From Sorex araneus (Eukaryota; Chordata; Mammalia; Eulipotyphla; Soricidae), in NCBI RefSeq assembly GCF_027595985.1, contig NC_073313.1, positions 87,595,596 through 87,659,595 on the forward strand: a stretch of 64,000 nucleotides of DNA. The letters are read 5' to 3'. Shown in pieces: positions 57,676 through 64,000 of this stretch. The translations under genes and the position numbers were made by a program. Positions within the stretch are counted from its first letter, which is position 1. Each line of letters begins with the position of its first letter. The notes below the pieces were generated by a model, which saw only the letters and a list, made by a program, of their open reading frames with translations, did no database searches and had not been told where the DNA came from.

Positions 57676-58129
57676 AATGTATTATCTTCTAATACTACTT
57701 GGAAGAAAATTATGTACTATTGAAAATTGTGTGAAATTATGCCCAAAGTGATCCCATATAATAAAAACTGATTCACTGAATATCCTTCATGAAATAAGAG
57801 TGAATAATGAACACGGCTGTTTTAAAAATTAAATATGAATGTAAGCTAAATGAGTAAATCAAGTAGCTATTATTGTCATTTTTATTATTCTAGCAATATC
57901 TTTTACATCCACATTCTTTGTTTCCTTTCCAAAAAGCAATTTACTTCAACCATCAAACCTATAGGCAGAGACCAGTTATTAATATCTCATCATTAAAAAA
58001 GCTTTCAATGTACATACAAATATATGTTTTTACATTAATAGCAAAATACAATATGATATTTTGTCATACTTATGACAGATTGATGTTTAAGCAGCTATAT
58101 TAAGGAATAATTTAAATATAATAAATTGC
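57676..58129. other. Intergenic, no recognised element
   Basis: Very AT-rich; no gene or repeat assigned. Confidence 0.4.
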
Positions 58130-58640
58130 ACCTTATTGGAGTGAACGAGTTACAGAGCTATGTAGTCAACACCACAATCCAAGTTTTAAAAACTTCATCA
58201 CTCCAAGAATTTTTCATTTGTAGTCACTTACCATTTCTATTCGTAGCCTCAGGGAAACACGAACCAACTTTCTTTCTCTATAAATTTGTTTTTACAGATA
58301 ACTTTTTAAAAGAAACAAAAAGTCACTGAAGATTCATTCTCTCCTTACCATTTAATTTCCTTTTCTTTTTTTTCCTTTAGAGGCAATCATCTAGAAATAG
58401 GTTATTATCTCTTCTGTGTTTTAATGCTTTTTCAGTATTTTTTATTTGAGACTCATCTATATTTATATATTCAGGTCTAGTTTGTTTATTTTTACTATAG
58501 CATCACACTATAATGTATAAGTTTGATGTTTTGTTTGTCATTTTGGCTGGTTTGTTGTTTTCAAGTTTTCAGGTTACAAACTCTATTGTTTTCACCTATA
58601 AACATTAATGGACTTTGGTGGCAGAGATAATGCTATGTAT
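58130..58640 (-). mobile_element. Ancient L1M-like 3' region, degraded
   Basis: 'gtagtcaacaccacaatcca', 'agcctcagggaaacacgaac' and 'ctctataaatttgtttttac' resemble old L1 in reverse. No shrew-specific features. Confidence 0.5.
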
Positions 58641-59279
58641 TCACCCAACTCTTTTATGTTCCTCCTTCACAACAGGGACCTATATTTTCTAGTTCCTTAT
58701 ATGACTACTCCTAACCAAAAAATGTGATGTGGACCACCTCATATTGATGCGGCTGAGGCAGTTTTTATGATTCTTTAATTTCTGTCTCTCCCTGCCTTCT
58801 CCACTTGAGCATCCCCTCTGATGGTCATGATCATTACCATGGTCATGGAAGTTGGCGGTAGAGATAATGAAGCTAATGATTATAGCAGCCTCAGTTTCTC
58901 AGTCACCTCACAAAAGGAATGAATGCTGCCTTGGGTGCTATCTGATAGACAGCTGACTTTTCATGACTGAGATATAGGGATGACTTGTAACTTCAGTATA
59001 AGTCCAGTTTATTCGGATTAATATAACACCCCATATAGTTCTTTTTCATATTTCCTCTACTTGGATAGTCTCCTTTGGGAACTACCAATTCATTTCATAT
59101 CTACCTAAGTTTTTTCATTTAGACATTTTTAATTATTGATTTGTAGGAGTTAAAAACAGTGTGTATTAATATATTGGTGATAATTATTGAAAATGTACAC
59201 TTATTGTTAATGACTCAGTTTAATTTCATTGTCTTTTGTCATATAAAATGTTTATCAATCTATTTATGTCACCCAGGTC
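58641..59279. other. Intergenic, no recognised element
   Basis: Includes a short imperfect palindromic stretch near 58823-58852 ('ggtcatgatcattaccatgg') of unclear meaning. No gene. Confidence 0.4.
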
Positions 59280-59291
59280 CCTGGGGTTCTT

Positions 59292-60717
59292 TTTTTTTAT
59301 TGAATCACCATGAAAAAGTTACAAAGCTTTCAGGTTTAAGTCTCAGTCATACAATGATTAAATACCCATCCCTTCACCAGTACACATGTTCCACCACCAA
59401 GAACCCCAGTATACCTCCCATTCCCACCCCCCTGCCGCTGCCTGTATGGCTGATGATTTTCACTTTACTCTCTCTTTACTTTGATTACATTCAATATTAT
59501 GACAGAAAACTCACTATTATTGTTTGGAATTTTCCCCCAACAATCAGATCTGCCAAAAAGCCATCATTTGATAATTTGTTTTCCATTGCTGAGAATGAAG
59601 AGCATATGAGGTCTTGGATTTCTGGTACTTTAGTAATTATGTCAAGAGAAATTTCTGCCAGAAGTTACATCACTGCAAGCTCGTACCTTTGTTTAGTGGG
59701 CTCTAAAAGATGGCAGTCGCATCCCAGAGAGGCAAAAAAGTATAGTCAAAACGACATGTGCACTTATATATTCATCGCAGCACTGTTTACAATAGCCAGA
59801 ATCTGGAAAAAACCTGAATGCCCTAGAACGATGACTGGCTGAGGAAACTTTGGTACATCAATACAATGGAATACTATGCAGCTGTTAGAAAAAAGGAAAT
59901 CATGAATTTTGCATATAAGTGGATCGGCATGGAAAGTTTCATGCTGAGTGAAATGAGTCAGAAAGAGAGAGACAGACATAGGAAGATTGCACTCATCTGT
60001 GGTATATAGAATAACAGAGTGGGAGACTAACACCCAAGAATTGTAGAAATAAGTACCAGGAGGTTGACTCCATGGTTTGGAGGCTTGCCTCACATTCTGG
60101 GGAAAGGCCAACTCAGAGAAGGGATAACCAACTATAATGTAGTCGAAGGCCATCCGGGGGAATGGTGTTGCGGGCTGAATGAGGGCTAGAGACTGAGCAC
60201 AGTGGCCACTCAACACCTTTATTGCAAACCACAACAGCTAATTAGAGAGAGAGAACAGAAGGGAATGCCCTGCCACAGTGGCAGGGTGGGGTGGGGGGAG
60301 ATGGGTTTGGGGAGGGTGGGAGGGATGCTGGGTTTACTGGTGGTGGAGAATGGGCACTGGTGAAGGGATGGGTTCCCGAACTTTGTATGAGGGAAGCATG
60401 AGCACAAAAATGTATAAATCTGTAAATGTGCCCTCATGGTGATTCACTAATTAAAAATAAATAAATTAAAATATAAAATAAAATAAAAGATGGCAGTTGC
60501 CATGCCGCTGCTGCCGCCGCCGCCGCCAAAAGGAAAGGCCGAGAGAAAAACCTTTCCCCTCCCGGGGTGGCATGGGGCTGTAGCTTAGTTCACAGTCTAG
60601 AGGCATTTCTGCAAGAAGCCGCTGGGTTCCAAAAGTAGTTTGTGGGCCTCCGGGATCATGGGCGTTCAGGAACAGAGGAGCTGTTCGTGTGGGGCCGCTC
60701 AGGGTCTCTTCTCTAAG
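59292..60717 (-). mobile_element. Second composite retroelement with L1-type tail, 12-bp TSD, split by a young L1
   Basis: Outer duplication cctggggttctt at 59280-59291 and 60718-60729. The left part 59292-59717 has an L1-like 3' end (minus sense) and a segment clearly related to 50330-50460 of the first composite ('gattacattc', 'aactcacta', 'ttcccccaa', 'atttgataattt'). The right part 60484-60717 is GC-rich with a (GCC)n stretch (60507-60527) and one copy of the 'ggggctgtagcttagttcac' motif. Without the nested L1 it is about 646 bp. No sense-strand ORF. Confidence 0.7.
59718..60483 (+). mobile_element. Young 5'-truncated L1 nested in the composite element, 14-bp TSD
   Basis: 766 bp of ORF2 C-terminus ('agccagaatctggaaaaaac') and full 3' UTR with A-rich tail. 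Perfect duplication taaaagatggcagt at 59704-59717 and 60484-60497. Same subfamily as 16828-17368. Confidence 0.94.
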
Positions 60718-60751
60718 CCTGGGGTTCTTGATGGTACTTACCCTTATAGTG

Positions 60752-60895
60752 CAGTGCTGTTCAGGCCTGGTAGTGCTAGAGGCCACCACCAACGTTACAC
60801 CTAGCTGTACTCAGGGGGGCATATGGTTCCAGATAATAAATTTAGGGCCTGGCACATGCAAAGAATGTACTCCATTTCTCTCAACCATTTCCTGA
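60752..60895 (-). repeat. A-tailed SINE, old
   Basis: 'ctagctgtactcaggggggc', 'atatggttccagataataaa' and 'gcctggcacatgcaaagaat'; B-box region lost. Confidence 0.65.
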
Positions 60896-62224
60896 CTCCT
60901 AGAATTTTTATTTAATGTAGTAAAAATTGTCAGTATTTTCCTTTGTCCTTTGTGTTTATTATGTCTTGCTGAATACTCCTTTTTCTCTTCCTCCTCCTTC
61001 TACTTCATTTCTCCTCCATGGCCTCATATATGCAAGACATATGCTCTACCACTGAGCATTTATTAATCCCTAGCCTGAATAAGCTCTTTTCTAACTTTTT
61101 TGAAAGTCCTTTTCTATCTTTATGTCATAAAGATGATCTCCCAAATTCTTTTTCTAGTTTTGTGCTTTATATAGTCAGGTTTTTAATTCATAGAGTTAAT
61201 TTTTGTGTATGAAATGTAGCAGGGATATAATTTTATTTCTTTATACTCTCAGGGATAACAGATTGTCCTGGCAACATTTATCAAATATTCCATTAATTTA
61301 TAATGCTAGTTTATGATGCAACACTTAACTCATTATCTATGTTGAATGGGTACTTGAATCTACATTAGTGATATTCTGCTTATTCTTTCATTAAGCATTT
61401 AAACATTCATATTTTCATCTATTTTTATTTATTTTGTTGAGGCTCTCAGTTAAATTCTACCATTTACTAAGTTTCTCCTCTGCTACCACTAATCTGTAAA
61501 TTTACTTCTTTATTTTGTTTTTAATTGCAATGATCATTTGATTTCTAGAAGATGTTTTAATTTCTTCTTCAAATTCCTTTCCTTCTTCAGTAATCCTACT
61601 CTTTTAATTTTTTTAGGCATTCCCATTTTATAGTTTCAACCTTTTTTTTGGGTGCAGTTCTTAGAATGATAATCCTGCCATTTATTTTGACAGCTGACTT
61701 TTCCTCATAGTGATTAATTTCTTCATGTGGTTCAAATGGTTTTATTGTAAACTTAGGGTGTCTTTCTATTGGTGTTGCATGCACCACCCTCAGAGGTGGT
61801 GGTGTCTGTAGACAATTGACTTTGATTCTATAGGAGCCTCAGAGATTTATCAGCTGTTAGAAATTTCATGTTAACTTGTACTATTCTTCTCAGTAATGTA
61901 AACCAGGGCACCCACACATGGAAGTGGCTCAGACTTTGAACACTACTTTATATTACCCATAGTGCCCCAAATTCCAGAAATGACCTTAATGTATGCAAAC
62001 TCATTTGAAGTTCCTTTGTACAGAATCAGTAGAGGTTGAGCATCCTTGTTTTATTGATATGTTTTTGTGTTTGGTGGCCATTTTTTTGTGTTTGGGACCA
62101 TTCCTTGTGCAGTGCTGCTACCCCATTTCTGGATGCCCACAGGGTATTATGAAGTCCTTATAATTGAATCTGGGCAACTGCAAACAAAAAAAATGGGTTA
62201 CAGTGCTTTGAGCCATCTTCCTAA
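60896..62224. other. Intergenic; possible degraded SINE near 62080-62220
   Basis: 61000-61080 ('atgcaagacatatgctctac' and 'cactgagcatttattaatcc') and 62080-62220 have weak minus-strand SINE or old-repeat resemblance. No gene. T- and AT-rich otherwise. Confidence 0.4.
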
Positions 62225-62242
62225 CCCAAAGATGCTAGTTTT

Positions 62243-62432
62243 GGGGCTGGAGCGATAGCACAGCGGGTAGGGCGTTTGCCTTGCACGCGGCCGACCCGGG
62301 TTCGAATCCCAGCATCCCATATGGTCCCCTGAGCACTGCCAGGGGTAATTCCTGAGTGAAGAGCCAGGAGTAACTCCTGTGCATCGCTGGGTGTGACCCA
62401 AAAACAAAAACAAAAAACAAACAAAAAAAACC
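62243..62432 (+). repeat. Young A-tailed SINE with 18-bp TSD
   Basis: Essentially consensus: 'ggggctggagcgatagcaca', 'gggttcgaatcccagcatcc', tail (CAAAA)n. Perfect duplication cccaaagatgctagtttt at 62225-62242 and 62433-62450. Intact pol III A- and B-box-like sequences. Confidence 0.96.
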
Positions 62433-62572
62433 CCCAAAGATGCTAGTTTTAAAGAAATACCCAATGTCAGTCTTCTCTCTTGTGTGAGTTCACACTTACG
62501 TTTCCTGTCAACATTAGACTATCAATACGTTATCTATGTCCAATTAATAGTGTTTTTACTTGAAATAAACTT

Positions 62573-62733
62573 CTTTTTTGTTTTTTTGCCACATCCAGTG
62601 GTGCTCAGGGTTGACTCTTAGCTCTGTACTCAGGGATCACTCCTGGTAGTGGATGGGAATTCTGTAGATTGAAGCCAGGTCAGCTGAGTGCAAGGCAAGT
62701 GCCCTACCTGCTGTACTATCTCTCCAGCCCCTC
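62573..62733 (-). repeat. A-tailed SINE with 10-bp TSD
   Basis: 'gccacatccagtggtgctca' to 'gtactatctctccagcccc'. Duplication aaataaactt at 62563-62572 and 62734-62743. Confidence 0.88.
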
Positions 62734-62743
62734 AAATAAACTT

Positions 62744-64000
62744 AAGATAGCATGCATTGGATTAGACACATCTATTTACCAGATATCCTTTACAGAAGGA
62801 CCAACTGTAGATTTCTCTTAAATAGACACTTATGTATTAAACCTTATGAAATCTAGTTTAATTTATAATAATTCAATCTATATAAAATATTGCATAGTAC
62901 TAAACAAATGCCTGCTGAATGAGTGAGTGACTGAATTTATGAATATAAAACTAACTGCTGTGGCATGAAATTAAATATCCCATTTTATTAAAATGTATAG
63001 GATAAAAAGTTTAGCTACAAATTAGCAATAGTAAGTTTGAAATCTTAAAAGAGCAGGCAAACTATTAAATAAAATCCATCATGAGTTTCAATAAAACCAA
63101 TGATTGGCACTTAGGATAGAATAACTCATTATTTTGAAGCTAAATATAAAACTTCTTACTGAATATTCAGCATGTAAAAATCATTCTGCTGGTTTGAGGT
63201 GGCCTGAAAAGTCAATTTCAATCCTACATGGGGCTATGCATTAAATAAAAGATATATTTATGGCATGTGCACAATTCAACAACTGATGCATAGTCCATTT
63301 CTTCAGTTACAATAGAATTTGCTAATGTCAAAAGGTTCGAGTGACATTTCTTACAAAGAGAAAAAGACTACAAGAGAGATAAAAGGAAGTTAAGAAAAAG
63401 CAGAAAGGAAACTAAAGGTAAGTATTATGTTCCAAATTGAAGTCATTTTGAACACTTGCTGTGTTGCACAACAGCACGTTGTACATTTTTAATAACAAAG
63501 GGGAGATTAGTGTAAGATTTATTTAATGTACATCAAACCTAACGGTTTACAAACCACACAAAGTGTCTGAGCACAAGGCCGAACAAGAACTAGGACAGTG
63601 ATACTTTTCTTTCTTTGGTTAAATGAAGTTTAGTTACTGGCATCACAGAGGTTTTATATAAATACAAAACTGGACAGGAAATTCTACGTTTATAGAGAGA
63701 ACAAAAGGAGTTGAGGTCACCACTGTATTATGTCTCTAAAATGACATTATATCTTAGTGTATAATTAGTTACCGTACGGCTTAGAGAATGACTTCATGTT
63801 TCTATAGAAGGGAAGAAAAACCAGGAGTGAGTTTAATTCCCATGTGAATTCAAGATGAACAAAAGAACCCCAAGATGAAAGAGTTTATTTCAATATAAAA
63901 TATTTTACTCTTTGATATTGCTGTAATTTTAAGATCTGATGCTACCTGATTACCACACTAATGTACATAGTTTCAGAATTGTAAAATAGATAGGTTCTCT
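62744..64000. other. Intergenic, no recognised element to window end
   Basis: About 1.25 kb, AT-rich, free of SINE and L1 signatures, with no frame of note. Possibly single-copy or ancient sequence. Confidence 0.45.

Noticed and set aside
59159-59842. Longest open frame in the window, 227 codons, plus strand
   Set aside because: It runs antisense through a composite element tail and into a nested L1; the last part is L1 ORF2 C-terminus. Not a gene.
62243-62330. tRNA-like sequence with A- and B-box
   Set aside because: It is the head of a SINE, repeated throughout the window, without a foldable complete tRNA or anticodon context that would support a tRNA gene.
62221-62464. Recurrent peptides (e.g. 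'GCWDSNPGRPRARQTPYPLC') found at many places, looking like a protein family
   Set aside because: They are translations of the A-tailed SINE in different frames, hence similar wherever a SINE lies.

Overview
This is a mammalian genomic window, most likely from a shrew (Sorex or a close soricid). The species call rests on dozens of copies of a tRNA-headed SINE whose head I recognise from Sorex araneus sequence (GGGGCTGGAGYGATAGCACA start, B-box GGGTTCGAATCCC). Shrew-type L1 3' ends with a recurrent 'cacccatccctccaccagtg' signature (minus-strand reading) support it. There is no bacterial or viral gene organisation.

The only functional gene part I can support is the 3' end of SMARCA1 (SNF2L, an ISWI-family chromatin-remodelling ATPase) on the + strand: a 111-bp penultimate coding exon (6808-6918), a 1,077-bp intron, and a terminal exon that reaches the stop at 8067, followed by a 3' UTR of about 0.66 kb. 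SMARCA1 is X-linked in eutherians, so the window is probably X-chromosomal. Positions 1-6807 are intron. Everything after about 8730 is intergenic, which fits the gene-poor interval downstream of SMARCA1 in human (from memory).

The rest is transposon strata. Ancient layers: eutherian L1M-like pieces (about 2835, 6235, 54501, 58130) and a MaLR-like LTR near 3222-3785. Middle layers: shrew-lineage L1s, including one long minus-strand copy (12591-18360) holding three later insertions, an inverted (twin-primed) copy at 25130-25806, dense L1-in-L1 nests at 30525-33500 and 35450-42850, and a putative solo LTR at 32228-32660. Recent layers: SINEs with perfect or near-perfect 10-18 bp target-site duplications and young 5'-truncated L1s. 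One processed pseudogene, of RPS4X, lies at 28600-29172 (minus).

The most unusual content is a set of composite, apparently non-coding retroelements. Two copies (50158-51218 and 59292-60717) join a GC-richer body, which contains tRNA-like A-box motifs, to an L1-type 3' tail; each is bounded by its own target-site duplication. A third candidate (26036-27795) has about 385-bp tandem monomers fused to an L1 3' end without ORFs. A 583-bp element (53906-54488) carries a 5' hairpin, a SINE-type 3' half and an (ATG)n tail. They look like L1-mobilised non-autonomous elements and are the best candidates for something undescribed. All repeat names and family links are from reading alone; no database was searched.
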